DNA from: Cordia subcordata
Lineage: Eukaryota; Streptophyta; Magnoliopsida; Boraginales; Cordiaceae
Assembly: GCA_028554755.1 (NCBI GenBank)
Contig: JAPTOF010000017.1
Location: 744,001-808,000, forward strand
Direction: 5' to 3'
DNA: 64,000 nucleotides
The notes under the pieces were generated by a model. That model searched no databases. It had not been told where the DNA came from and saw nothing but the letters and a program-made list of their open reading frames with translations. Positions within the stretch are counted from its first letter, which is position 1. Each line of letters opens with the position of its first letter. Below are positions 12,951-24,340 of this stretch, in pieces. The translations under genes were made by a program, and so were the position numbers.

Positions 12951-12953
12951 TAC
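12893..12953. repeat. AT/CA microsatellite
   Basis: Runs of (TA)n, three ACATAT units, more (TA)n and then (CA)n over about 60 bases, immediately after the small copia 3' LTR. The translation of this stretch is meaningless low-complexity sequence. Confidence 0.95.
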
Positions 12954-12956
12954 TAA

Positions 12957-13319
12957 TATTAGTAATTCTAATAATAATAATGATAATAAAAACTAAAAAT
13001 CTAATCAATGAAAGAGTAAAGATATATTATGATACTAGATTAAATAATAAAACCCTAAAATACAAATACTACTATACTAATATACTATACTATACAAATA
13101 CTAATATAAATAATATTATTATCTAAAATACTATAAATCTAATACTATAATTGCTACTAATTAACTAGTAAAAGGAATACAAGAAGTAAGAATGAACTTA
13201 AACACTCCATACACAAGCAATGCACACTCAAGTTCAACTAAGCACTTAGCACAATGACCATATATTTAATCCTAGCTCACACTTGCACTCTAAATATCCA
13301 AACATGCACACACCATATT
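12957..13319. other. AT-rich remnant of the A LTR between two insertions
   Basis: No gene. It is rich in TAATA and ACTAT runs, then holds a less AT-rich part (13190-13319) that continues after the solo copia LTR at 15208. That continuity and the perfect TSD show it is part of the element A LTR. Confidence 0.6.
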
Positions 13320-13324
13320 CTTTG

Positions 13325-15202
13325 TGTTAGGATAAGTATGCCTTAAAGCTCACTTGTATATGACATTTTGGATGTTAAACAATGTATAATTATTTTGTTA
13401 AATGGCATTATGAGTTTCTTACATATTATCTCAAGTATATTTTATCGATGTATGTATAAAGGTCCCTTAACTTGCACTAATGACTTGGGTGTACAGTGAG
13501 GCTGGATGCACAGTAGGTCCAAGTCTAGAATTAGTCACATCATCAATTGAGTCTATAACCGAATTGTAGTGTTGGGCACTCTACAAGGATAATGTTATAT
13601 TAAGCAAGTCTTCTTGTTAAGGGTAATCTACCTATGTCATTGGAGGACTTCTTGGATTTGTCTCGATAGTACATGAGTCACGTATTGGACAGGATCATTG
13701 TGAATATGTTATCTAGAGATGTACTATCAAAGAAAGAAAACAAGATACTCACTGCTACTAAATGATCATTGCTCTTAATCTTGAGCATATGTGGATGAAC
13801 TAATGAAGCCAGGGTTTAGTACTTTGATTCACTGTGGGTGAGATCTTACTTTATTAGGATCAATAGCCTTATGCATTGAGTCCTAAGCTCTAATTAATTG
13901 AAACATGCATATGTAATATGGAATCGATGTGCCCTCTTCGGGATTGTCCAAATTTATCATCCGAATCTAGATCTAGTGATACTACCTTTATAGATTTATC
14001 GGTCATATGGCTTGAGGGTCCCTCCCTAGATGAAAAGAATCCAGGACCAAGGATGGTTGGCAATAGGACACGAAACCCAATGGAAAAAGATGCAACTAAG
14101 GAGTTGATAGTACACAAGCCAAAAGACCGGCCTTAGCTGTGGGTATACATAGAGGGACATTATGGTCAATTATTTAGTAGGTCAAAGACAAAGTTCACAT
14201 TCGTTTGTGACAAGCTTTTGGAAAATAACAATTATTCTTGGAGTGCAACTTTGATCTTATGGTGGAATAGATCGGAGTTAAAAAAATAATTATTATATCG
14301 CCCAAATCGGGCAAGGACATTTTTTACTATTATCAGAAGCCAAGGTTAATTGTATCTTTTGGTCCTTTCCCTAGTTGAAATGACTTTGAGAGAGTAATCC
14401 TAAAAGAGAAAATTCCATATTGTGGTAGTAGCCTTATTAGGCCAAAGCTTAAAATTAGGTTTGAGCTTTCTTTAGAGTCTAGGATAACTTAATTGGGCTT
14501 GGATGGTTTCTTACTGGGCTTTGGCCTCTACCTGGATTATGGACTATGTGTTAGGCTTGGATTGTGGGCTTGACCCAAGCTTCCAAGACATGTACTAGAA
14601 AGTTACTACAAGAAGAATTCAAATTATACAAGTAACTTCTACGACATGTGGCAAACATTTGCTACAAGGAAAAAGTTTCCCACATGGAAAGTTTACAAGG
14701 ATTAGGTGCAAAACTTTTCCTTATAAATAGGCAAGACCTTAAACGATTTGTAGCATCCAAAAATTTTGTAGTTGATCTTTTTCAATTTGGCAAGAGAATA
14801 CTACAACAAATAGTACATACTGTGTGGTTTTTGTTCTAGATTTTCAAGAGCACATTACTTTGCTTCTTCCTACACAAGAGGCTATTCTCTCAAGATAAGT
14901 CTTTTTATCATAGGGAAGAAGACTAGGGAATTTCCTATCGTGACACCCTTATAGTAAAATTTTTTGGTGGCCTTGTCCGTGAGCGAGAGCAAAGCTCGTG
15001 ATGGTTATAGCTTCATCAACGGCCCCATGCTTCAAGAGGTTAGCTTTACATATTTTTGCAAATACTAGTTATGTTCTATATGTTCTTGAGCATGTTCTTG
15101 TATGTGTTATGTGGTTATTTTATTTTTCTACCATGTTTTCTTGGTAGAATTTTTTGAAAATATGGACTAGGATAGACCACATGTAAGATTATCGATCCTA
15201 CA
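13325..15202 (+). mobile_element. Solo copia LTR (copia 1/2 family)
   Basis: 1878 bp, starting TGTTAGGATAAGTATGCC and ending ATCGATCCTACA, like the LTRs at 30248, 37665, 49044 and 56554. It is flanked on both sides by the perfect 5-bp duplication CTTTG (13320-13324 and 15203-15207). No internal sequence remains, so it arose by LTR-LTR recombination. TATA box at 14722-14730. Confidence 0.93.
14722..14730 (+). promoter_or_regulatory. LTR TATA box (TATAAATAG)
   Basis: Same motif and position as in the four other LTRs of this copia family (31655, 39085, 50436, 57949), about 1.4 kb into the LTR. Confidence 0.65.
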
Positions 15203-15411
15203 CTTTGTTCAAGACTCCACTTAAACACACTATGAGCACATAATCTAGCACACAACAAAGCACTAAATGGACATAAATCCACTAAAGCTCACCAAACACA
15301 TAACCCCATTTCATGCACTAAATGGCTCAAAGAAGCACTCAAGAAACAATATTTGTGTATCAAAATACATGCAACAAGCCATAAAACACATGCGCAATCC
15401 AAGACACATCA

Positions 15412-15925
15412 ATGAGCGACATTTGAGAATAGTGTTGTAGACTTTGAGGGAGCAACAATTATATGCCAAACTAAAAAAATGAATCTTGGCTAATGAAAGT
15501 TGCCTTTTTTTGGACATGTAATTTCTGAATAAGGTATTTCTATAGACCCTTAAAAGATAGAAGCAATTACCAACTAGCTGTGACTTAGATATGTACTTTT
15601 TGGAATTGGTAGGGTATTATAGGACAAGGGATTTTCAAGCATTGCAGTAATGTGTAAAGAAATTAAATTTAAATGGATTCCAAAATGTGAAGATAATTTT
15701 TAGAAGCTCAAGCAATGTTTGGTAACATCTCTAGTACTTGAAATACCTGAGAGGACCGTAGGATTTTCCAATTATAGTGATGCCTCTTGAGTTGGATTGG
15801 AATGTGTATTTATACAACATGGTAAGGTTATCGCGTATGTCTCGTAGAAAGCTAAAATGTTATGAAATGAATTACCCCACGCATGATCTAGACATGGTAG
15901 GTTATCGCGTATGTCTTGTAGAAAG
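15412..15925 (+). pseudogene. Chromovirus F reverse transcriptase fragment
   Basis: Plus-strand translation with frame changes gives LYAKLKK...VAFFGHVIS, then KFKWIPKCEDNF and the start of RNase H around 15800-15890. These are the RT thumb and RNase H joint of a Tekay/Del-like chromovirus. The fragment begins exactly where the LTR of A ends, so the 5' half of F lies left of the window beyond A. It is interrupted by solo LTR G at 15926 and resumes at 17867. Confidence 0.75.
15818..15925 (+). repeat. 75-bp tandem duplication in chromovirus F
   Basis: The stretch starting at 15818 (CATGGTAAGGTTATCGCG) is repeated from 15893. The second copy is cut by solo LTR G after GAAAG and completed at 17867-17900. 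The duplication therefore predates the LTR insertion. Confidence 0.85.
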
Positions 15926-17861
15926 TGATGAGTTGCAATTTGTGTGTTTATATATTGCATGTATATACTTGTTTTGAGGTGTTTTGAGCTTCATTTAAGG
16001 TATTAGTATAGCATTTAGGTCATACTTGTGCATATTAGGGTCTACACGTTCATAGTTAAAGTTAAGACTTAAATGCTACACTAATGTACGTTTGTTGCTT
16101 GTTTAAGGTGTGATTTGGGAAGATAATTGAAGCTTAATTGAGGGTGAATGAAGTGTAGAACAAAGCCAAGGGTGTTTTGGATGCAAAGGAATGAAGAAAA
16201 GTGCTTTTGAAAGTGGTCGGACGAAAGGAGCGACCGAGGCGTAACTGAGCACAACGTGAGGCAAATTCGGATCTTGCAACCTAAAAAGGACATGGAAAAA
16301 TTTTGGATACATTTTAGGGTGCAAAAATATGGCTTAGGAGATCCCCCACGACGATACAAAGCCATAGAAAAAAATGGTGCATGAATCGGAGCTAAAACGA
16401 AGAAGATATGGACATTTTACTGTCAATACCAATTGACCTCCTGTCAAGGACGGTCAATCTAGCGACCGGCTAGGTTGACCGGCCGGATCAGAACCTGGGC
16501 CAATTTTGGCCGGACGACTTAGGCCCAAAGCCGGTCGACCGGCTGGGCGTTAACAGCTCTATTTAAGCCACTTTTCAGCCCTTTTTGAAAGGGAACAAAA
16601 CCCAAATCAAACACCTATTTTTTCTAAACCTAAAATCCACCAAAAGCCGCCTCACACACCCTCTTCACACATTTGTCATTAAAAACCAAGCTTGATTGGG
16701 AGGATTCAACATTCTTTTGGAATCAAGGCTATTCAAAAGTTGTGTACAAGATTCGCTAGGATGAAGGGGAAGCTTCCTTACCTCTCTTTCATTCTATTTT
16801 CCATTATGTTTGAGTAGGCTTGTATAGGGTGATTAAACTTATGTAATGGGTTGATGATATACTCTTATGATATGGGATACGATGGCTGAATATATATATA
16901 TATATGTGTTTTGATTTGTCTTGATTAAATGGGTGCTCTTTCATTCATGTCTAAGTGTTTGATAAAATGCCTAGATGAGTAACATGTATATAAGTTGAAG
17001 TTTGTTTGTTATTAAACACATCTAATCCATGTTATATTAATCATGTCTATGTGTTTATATATGGATGCTATGAAGTGGGTAATGCTTTTATTTATGTCTA
17101 TATGCATATTTGCATGCCTAGTAACAAGCATAGCTTCAATATCACATATTTATGCGTGCGCTAGCAAGTGAAATCCTGTTGTAGTGACTTTAGAATGACG
17201 AAGCATAATTTAGGGCTAGTCTAGGTTGAGTCTCCTTTGGCTTTAAATCCAGCCAATAGGTTTCATGATAGATTTAGTCGACCTTAGCAACACTAGGTCT
17301 TGGCTTTAAACCCAGCCAACGGTTTAGGTACTAAAGTAGGTTCATTCTAAGCCACCTAGGAAGTTAGTTAGTCAATCTTGAGGCCCTAGGTCATAAGGAC
17401 CACGCCGTAGCTTTAGGAGGCGCCGCCTAGGGACAGACCCGCACCGAGTCCTAGGGGGAAATCAGGACATTAACTAGTAACCTAGTTAAGAGCACTTATA
17501 ACAGTTAGCCATCATCCCTTAATCCCATAGCATTTGAGTATAGAGTTACCCATTCATAAGTCAAAGTCACCCTAATTCCTTTTCAATTGTTAGTTTCCTC
17601 TTAATTAACTTGCGTCTCCATTTGTTTCTATTCATAGTTTAGTTTTATTTCATTTACATAGAGCTCCCGACAATTCAAAACCCTTAAAAAAATACACATA
17701 GTTTAGATCTTCCTTTTTAACTCTTTTTAGAACACCAAGTATAGAATTCATTCACATTATTCAAGCCTCCCTGTGGTTCGACACCTGCACTCGTATACAC
17801 TGTATTGCACGATTCGTACGCTTGCGGGTCTTTTAAAGCTTGCACTCGTAAGAAGACATCA
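15926..17861 (+). mobile_element. Solo gypsy LTR G, plus orientation
   Basis: 1936 bp with TGATG...CATCA ends and a perfect target duplication GAAAG (15921-15925, 17862-17866). It belongs to the same family as solo LTR I (42119-44159), in opposite orientation. In order it holds a GC-rich promoter block with the 16-bp palindrome at 16529-16544, a TATA-like box at 16560, two TTGGCT stem-loops (17237, 17300), a conserved GC-rich block (17394-17465) and the conserved end CCTGTGGTTCGACACC near the right terminus. Confidence 0.93.
16529..16567 (+). promoter_or_regulatory. Palindrome plus TATA-like box of LTR G
   Basis: A perfect 16-bp palindrome AGCCGGTCGACCGGCT (16529-16544) stands 15 bases upstream of TATTTAAG (16560-16567). 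Degenerate copies of the palindrome precede it from 16450. Position relative to the TATA box suggests a U3 promoter element. Confidence 0.65.
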
Positions 17862-17866
17862 GAAAG

Positions 17867-18510
17867 CTAAAATGTTATGAAATGAATTACCCCACGCATG
17901 ATCTAGAATTGGCAGCCGTGGTGTTTGCATTAAAGATTTGGCAGCATTACCTGTATGTATGGAGTTACTTGTGAGGTTTACATGGATCATCAAAGCCTGA
18001 AATATTTATTTACACTGAAGGAGTTGAATTTGAAACAGAGATGCTGGTTAACGCTTATCAAAGAATATGATATGACAGTTCATTACCACCCAAGCAAGGC
18101 AAATAAAGTGGCAGATGCTCCTAGCAAGCGACTTAGAGCTAGTATGGCATCATTGATCAGTGCACAAAAGGACTTGGTTTATGCAATGAAGAGCCTACAA
18201 ATTGAAGTGATTATTAGAGTAGAAATTGGTGTGCTACCACATATCACTTTACAGTCTGCTCTATTAGAGAGAATTAAAAGTGCACAATGTAATAATCCTC
18301 ATCTAGAAGAAATTCGAACAAAAGTTGCAAATAGAAAGGAGTCCTACCTCCATCTACATAATGATGGTGCATTGTGTTTTGGAAATAAACTGTGTGCCTA
18401 ATGAAAAAAAGCTAAAAAGAGAGATATTATCAGAGACACATGGGTCTTGTTTTACTTTCCATCCTGGGGGAACAAAAATGTACCGAGTTCTACGTGAGAA
18501 CTTTTGGTGA
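17867..18510 (+). pseudogene. Chromovirus F RNase H and linker
   Basis: Continues F after solo LTR G. Frames give [16 protein letters not shown] (about 17910) and then, from 17955, DHQSLKYLFTLKELNLKQR and HYHPSKANKVADAPSKR, the end of RNase H of chromoviruses, followed by the linker before the H2C2 zinc finger (TLQSALLERIKSAQ). A stop at 18399 and a frame change separate it from the continuation at 18325-18510. No functional product. Confidence 0.85.
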
Positions 18511-18879
18511 AGAAACATGAAGAGAAATGTTGGAGAATGCTAAAGGCTTGACTTGTCAAAAACTTAAGGTAGAACATCAAAAACCATCAAGATTGCTTCA
18601 ACAATTAGAGATACCAAAGTGGAAATAGAAATGCATCTCTATGGATCTTGTGATGGGACTACTGAAATCATGAGCTAAGAATGATAGTATTTGGGTCATT
18701 GTTAATAGATTGACCAAATTAGCTCATTTTCTGCCTATTCGTAAGGACATACCTATGGAAAAGTTTGCTGAACTTTATATCAAGGAGATCGCAAAATTGC
18801 ATGGGATGCCTAAGGAAATTATGTCTAATCATGATCCTAGATTTACTTCGAGATTTTGGAAGAGTTTTCAAGATCTCTG
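18511..18879 (+). pseudogene. Chromovirus F integrase N-terminal part
   Basis: The zinc-finger end reads CLTCQKLKVEHQKPS-like around 18550-18600, and 18710-18879 gives TKLAHFLPIRKDIPMEKFAE and NHDPRFTSRFWKSF, the DD part of the DDE core of Tekay/Del-like integrases. The sequence stops in mid-domain at 18879, where LTR H starts; the rest of integrase and any chromodomain must lie right of the nested cluster. The fragment has in-frame stops. Confidence 0.85.
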
Positions 18880-20738
18880 TGGTATGCCTCTTTAGTGCAA
18901 GCCTTAAAAGGTCCCACAAGCGTACGAACCGTGCAATATAAAGGGGGTATTAATGCAGGTATCGAACCACAGGAAGGCTTAATGTGTGGAAAAATCCTAT
19001 ACTAGTGTGTTCTAGTTGAAGCCTACGAAGAAACCTAAACTAGTCATCCTTTTGTACTTTTTTGGATTTTTGGGAGTTAAAAGAGAAAATAAAAGACTAC
19101 ACTATGAATGCAAGAAACGAAAGATGAGAACTAAGCTAACCTTGGGGATTAAAACAATGGGAAGGTGATAGGGTGACCTACACTTGTGAACGGGTGACTA
19201 TCTACCTCTTTGCTATGAGTTTGAGGTATTGGCTTACTAAACAGGGCTTCTAATACTAAGCAACCAACTAGTATCCTAATTACACCCTAGGACTTTGTGT
19301 GAGTTCATCCCTAAACATGCACACTTAGCAATACGGGGTGGTCCTTATGTGTCTAAGGCCATAAAAGGGACTAGGAGGCTACTTAGATGTCCTAAAGCAA
19401 TCCTATCTTAGCTCCTAAACTATTGGTTGGATTTAAAACCAAAGTCAAGGGTCACAAAGGCTAACCAAACCCCACCCAGACTCCTTAGCTAGATTTAAAG
19501 GTAAAGGGTCTCCATTAGGCTAGTCTATAGTCGGGCTCTATCGAACTAGGGACACAAAAATGGATTGGGACCTTAATAGTGCAATTTACATGTTCTAAGG
19601 TAAGGCGTTGTGAACATGTCAACCTATCCACTATTCCATCACAAACAAGCTTGATTTACACCATTGGAATTAATTGAGAATCAACAAGTAACAGGATTTG
19701 AGCATATATTCACTATAAGGCTTGTTAACACTCACATATACATGAATCTAACTAACCCACTTCATATTATCCTCAAACACATACATAGGCATGCATGTTC
19801 AAAAGATTAGAACTGTTCTATAGTAAATACAACTCAAATTATATACATACCACTCATTTAGGTGTTAAATCAAACAAATGAACATGAATTGAAATAAAGC
19901 CCTTTGCATTAAGAACAAAGTATGTATATATATAAGCCAATAGAATCCTATAACAAAGAGTATGGAAATCAATCCATTAAACAATTTTAGTCATGCTAAT
20001 ATATCTACTCGAGCAAAAAATAAAAGAAAATGAAATAGGGTTGAGAAAGCTCTCCTTCCATCCTTGCTTGTTTCTTTACAAACTTCAGCAAATCCTTACC
20101 AAATGATGTTGTAATATTCCAAAATCAACTTAAATCTAAGTGGATGTGTGTGTTAATGTATGTATTAGAGGTGGGTGAAGGTAGGGTCTAGTGTATGAGA
20201 AGTGGGTGTGTGAATGGGAGGTGTAAATGGGCTAGAAAAGTGCTTAAATACAGTTGATTTCGCAACAAGCTGGGGCCCTTGGCCAGTCGATTGGCCTAGC
20301 ACCTAGGTTGACCGGCCTAATGGCCTTATTCTCTATTTTGGTAGGTCAACCAGGTCGGTCAACCGTGCTGGAATGGAGGGTTGACCAGCCAGGTCAAAAA
20401 CTTGGCCATTTTTCTTGCATTTCTTTCGTTTCATCCCAGTTGCACTTTTCTTCATCCGGTTGCCTCCAAAAGTCTCTTTTATGCTTGTCCTACATCGTAA
20501 ACACCTTGAAGTTGATTCCATTACCAAGTCACCGTCAATTCAAGTCTTAAACTTTGACCTAATTTCACCAAACACGAGAAATAAGCATGCATTAGTGTAG
20601 TGTTTATCTCTCAACTCAACTATGTACAATTGTATGCATTTCTTAAAACTCTAAACTCAGCTAATCTCTAGCATATGTACTATACTAATGCACCTCTTGA
20701 AGCTCAAAACTCCTCTTAAACATAGGGTGATTTTAGGG
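18880..20738 (-). mobile_element. Gypsy LTR H (relative of the E LTR), minus orientation, 3'-truncated by B
   Basis: Starts with TGGTATGCC, matching TGATGTGCC of the E LTR (45817), and follows it throughout (same GC-rich block, stem-loops near 19423 and 19485, CCGGTCGACC-type motifs at 20270-20400). It stops matching after CATAGGG at 20727, about 55 bases before the expected CATCA end. There element B begins. It may be a solo LTR or one LTR of an element whose rest is displaced by B. No gene. Confidence 0.8.
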
Positions 20739-22603
20739 TGATGCGTCTCTCGAGTGCAAGCTCTAAAGACCCGCAAGCACATAAATCGATGTAGTGTCGT
20801 GTATGCAAGAACGGTTGTCGAACCACAGGGAGGGTATGTTGTGAGATGGATTCTACGTGTGTGTTTTAGAGTGTGCCAAAAAAAAAAAGAAACCTAAACT
20901 ATCTATTTTTGGGATTTTGGATTTTGAATGGTTGGGAGCTCTAACTAAAACGAATTAAACTAAACTACGGGAGTGGAAAGTGGGGGACAAGCTAATTTAA
21001 AAGAACAAACAAATGGAAAGGTGTTAAGGCAACATCTACTTGTTAATAGGTGATCCTAGATTCCAATACTAAGGGATTACATGGAATGGCTTAATCATCA
21101 ATTGCTCTTTCCCTAGGTTGCTTAGTTAATATCCTAATTTCCCCCTAGGACTCGGTGCAGGTCCATCCCTAGGCGACGCCTCCTAGAGGTACGGCGTGGT
21201 CCTTATGACCTAGGGCCTTAAGAGTGACTAACTAGCTTCCTAGGTGACCTAGAACAAACCTACCCTAGTACCTAAATCATTGGCTAGATTTAAAGCCAAT
21301 CTACCCAGAGACATATTGGCTGGATTTAAAGCTAAAGGAGACTCGATTTAGACTAGCCATTAATTACGCTTCGTCATTCTAAGGTCACAATAGCGGGATT
21401 TGATCTATTAACGTATTTGTATATATTCTAAGTCAAGGTGTTCACGAATAAAGAGACCTATTCTACTACCAAACATCGTCATACTCGGATTACACCATTA
21501 AAAGCACTTTTGAACCAACATGTATGTAATATTGATGTCATATTTACTACTAGGCATGCAAACATACACATGGACATGAATATAAGCAATACCCACTTCA
21601 TAAGATCCACACATTAAAATGTAGACATGATTATAGAATGGATTAAAGGTGTTTAGTAGCAAACAGACTTCAATTTATACATATGCAACTTTAATAGGCA
21701 TATTATGAAACACCTAGACATGTATTGAGCAATAGCCACAGAAAAAAGAAAAACATAGCATATGTATATACGTTAAGCCATTAAATCCCGTAATATAAAA
21801 GCATAGAATCAACCCATTACACAAGTGTCAGCACCCTAAACAAATCTACTCAAACATAATATAATTGACGATGAAAAAGAGAATAGAAAACTCCCCTCCC
21901 ATCCTAGCAATTCTTGTACAAAATCCTTGAGTAGCCTTCGATCCAAGTTTTTGAATCCCTCCAAATGAGCTCATGACTAGGTGAAAAATGTGTGTGTGTG
22001 TTTGTTATGGGTGAAGACTAGGGTTAAGTGTATGTGTGTGTGATGGATGTGTAAAGATCCTCTCTAGAATTGCCAAAAAGATTCCCCCCTTTTAAGTCTA
22101 AAAATTAGGCTTTTATGTCATCTTTTTTACGAACTACCGGTCGACCAGCTTCTCCACTTAGCTCAATCGGCTTTTTGGTGATGCTCTCTAGACTGGCCGG
22201 TCAAACGGCTTTGGAGGAGTGGTTGTTCGGCTATTTTTAGCACCTCTCTGGAGTGGCCAGTCGACCTAGCCGATCAATCGGCTTCTTCTCTTAGGTCATT
22301 TGACTGACTTCCTTCCTCCATTCTTTGTCTTTCTGACCTCTGATCTTCTCACTTTGACCCGTACATCTCCCATCTTCATCACCTATCATCGCCTTAATCA
22401 CGATCTTAACCCAAAGTTCACCTAAATCATTGAAAACAAGCAATTAGTGTAGCAATTTGTCTCTTAAACTCAATATGTACATTTGTTTACGCTTAAGCTT
22501 ATTCTTATCAAAAGCACTACACCAATGCATCTTTTTGAGCACTTAATACCTCTTAAACATAGGCAAATAACATTGTAAACACACGTAGAAACACAACACA
22601 TCA
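20739..22603 (-). repeat. 3' LTR of element B
   Basis: 1865 bp, TGATGCGTCTC...CACATCA on the plus strand. Direct repeat of the LTR at 29824-30161 plus 39569-41204. It holds stem-loops at 21280 and 21316, the conserved GC-rich block at about 21128-21226 and degenerate CCGGTCGACC motifs at 22136-22290. It lacks a short segment between the stem-loops that is present in the other LTR (near 39780-39810). Confidence 0.9.
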
Positions 22604-22641
22604 ACACCGCTAAACTTTCTCCTTGCTTGTCCCCAAGTAAG
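22604..22641 (-). other. Polypurine tract and adjacent hairpin of element B
   Basis: The minus strand reads CTTACTTGGGGACAAGCAAG followed by purine-rich sequence up to the LTR. The hairpin has a 7-of-8-base stem around a GGGA loop. The same arrangement is found at 41205, 47697 and 61041 next to the other gypsy 3' LTRs. Confidence 0.75.
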
Positions 22642-24060
22642 CCCAATCTTAAGTTTATTTCAAAAGCTGAAGCCAAAGGTTGCCTAAGAGATTGACTCTC
22701 TATCAAAGTTAGTCTAAGAAGCACAAAAGGCGCAATCCTATTGTGGAAAGATTCCTAAGCCTCTTTCGATCTTCCCTCTACTCATAAGGGGTCTCGCTCC
22801 TTGTAGGAATTTCATAAGTAGCCAAGCCACCACAAGCCTAGGATTCTATCTCACACACACGAGATGTTGATATTTTGTGCTCCCTCAATTAACATGGCCT
22901 CCCCAACATGCACCAAGCCTCAAAGACAAGATGAGAGAATATACAAACACAATGGCTTATAAAAAGCCTTATTCACGTATTTACATAGAGGTTAGCATGT
23001 GCTAAGTTGACGTTGTCTCACTTTTGCACTTATTCACAAAACTTTTTGGTGCCTTTGGCTTTTTTTTCTCTTTTTTCATTCATTTTTTTTTACATAAATA
23101 TATTTTTGCACCTTTGTGCCTTTTTCAATTCAATTTTTTTCTCGATTCTTTACGATGCATTGTATTCACAAAAAGAAAAGAAAAAGAAAGGCTTTAGCAC
23201 ATAAAAAAGAGCCAATCAAGGAAGGGAACTCATATCAACAACCCATTTTTTTCAACACTCTTTCCTATCAAGCCATGGGGTGGCTACATGAGTCATTCTT
23301 AAAGGTCCCCACTCCCCACAACTTTGAAGGGCATCCCCTCCAAGACTTAGTTTTCTAACCACTCTAGTCATTTCCCCACAATGCATCTCATATTCATTAA
23401 TTAGCAGAGTTAATCACAATGGTCAACAAAGAAATAAATGACTCTACATGCATCAAAATTGAAAAAATTTCAACATATTTAAGAACATAATGCAATCTAC
23501 CCTAAACAAAATATATAATAAGAAAACCAGACTCCCATACCCCCAAACCTAAATTTTACTTGTCCTCAAGCAAATAGATCAAAATACATAAACAAGCAAG
23601 TTGGCATTACAAAGCAAGTAAGGGTAGAGGGGATAGGGTAAAACATGGGGAACAAGTGGAGAAAGGATAGATACAACCTTGCATCTTCTTGAAAGCTTTC
23701 CATGCCAATGATAAATCACCATACTATTAATCTTGTGACTTATAATTCACAAACACTCACAAAGAAAACAACATTAGTAGTATTGCCTATGCATGCTTGC
23801 ATTGGCATGTGCAATAATAAGCAATGGTGTATCTTATGGGACAAAGGATCAAGATTCAACAATTTGATGTGGGTGAAAGAAAAAGAAAGAAGATAAAAAG
23901 GAAAGAAAGTGAAACAAATGCAAAATTACAAAATTGAACCTAGGTTGCCTCCTAGTAGCGCTAACCACCATGCCGTCAGCCGAGTAATCACCAACTCATT
24001 TTCAACTTCCATAGATAGGGTCTTGAAGCATTAAAACCTCCACACGAGCCATCCTTTGAT
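22642..24060 (-). other. 3' non-coding region of element B
   Basis: No ORF of note. This 1.4-kb stretch between integrase and polypurine tract is shared with C, E and D. Contents: a long T-rich tract (plus strand) at 23040-23140, a second hairpin plus purine cassette at 23541-23574, and at 23941-23985 the conserved GGTTGCCTCCTAGTAGCGCT motif, which lies just downstream of the last coding region in this group. Athila elements may carry an env-like ORF here; none is visible in B. Confidence 0.75.
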
Positions 24061-24070
24061 CATATGCCTG

Positions 24071-24340
24071 CTACAATCGTTGCCCATTCTTCGTCAACTC
24101 TCGGCAATCCTTCGAGTCTTTAATTTTGACTGCTTTAAAAGGATAGGCAACCATTACCTCAAATAGACCATCCCATCTTGTCTTAAGCTTACCTGGAAAG
24201 AGTTTCAATCGTGAGTTAAACAACCAAACTTTATCGGAGGGAAAAAGTGATTTCTTAATAATGTGTTTATCATGAATTCTCTTCATCCTATCCTTATAAA
24301 GTTTGGCGTTCTCATATGCCTTGACTCTAAGCTCGTCCAA
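24071..24340 (-). pseudogene. Integrase C-terminus of element B
   Basis: About 89 residues: AYENAKLYKDRMKRIHDKHI, then the conserved KVWLFNSRLKLFPGKLKTRW and FEVMVAYPFKAVKIKD, the C-terminal DNA-binding part of Athila-like integrases. It is preceded on the minus strand by the rest of integrase at 24341-24883 in another frame or after stops. Confidence 0.88.

Larger units (their letters stand above)
1..15411 (-). mobile_element. Athila-like Ty3/gypsy element A (5' portion, nested)
   Basis: Minus-strand LTR retrotransposon whose 3' LTR lies left of the window. Read on the minus strand the order is 5' LTR (15411 down to 7419), PBS, gag, protease, RT, RNase H, integrase, as in gypsy elements. 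The tRNA-Asp-type PBS, the gag start and the protease with an HALLDLGSSVN core place it in the Athila-like branch. It sits inside chromovirus F: immediately right of the LTR end CACATCA at 15411 the plus-strand F reverse transcriptase resumes. Three other elements have inserted into A (178-1651, 9460-12885, 13325-15202). Many stops and frameshifts; inactive. Confidence 0.85.
7419..15411 (-). repeat. 5' LTR of element A (interrupted)
   Basis: Starts with TGATG next to the PBS and ends CACATCA at 15411, matching the TGATGTGT start of all related LTRs on the minus strand. Without the copia element (9460-12885) and the solo copia LTR with one TSD copy (13325-15207) it is about 2.7 kb. The first kilobase follows the same plan as the other gypsy LTRs. 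Around 8460-9200, where the others carry CCGGTCGACC palindromes, it instead has GCTTGCT-rich, T-rich repeats. No gene is seen in 7419-9459, 12957-13319 or 15208-15411. Confidence 0.75.

Noticed and set aside
12738..12956. 72-codon frame ending in an isoleucine/histidine repeat
   Set aside because: Runs through the small copia LTR into an AT/CA microsatellite.
17765..17790. tRNA gene suggested by a T-arm-like GGTTCGA
   Set aside because: No acceptor stem, D arm or anticodon arm can be folded around it.
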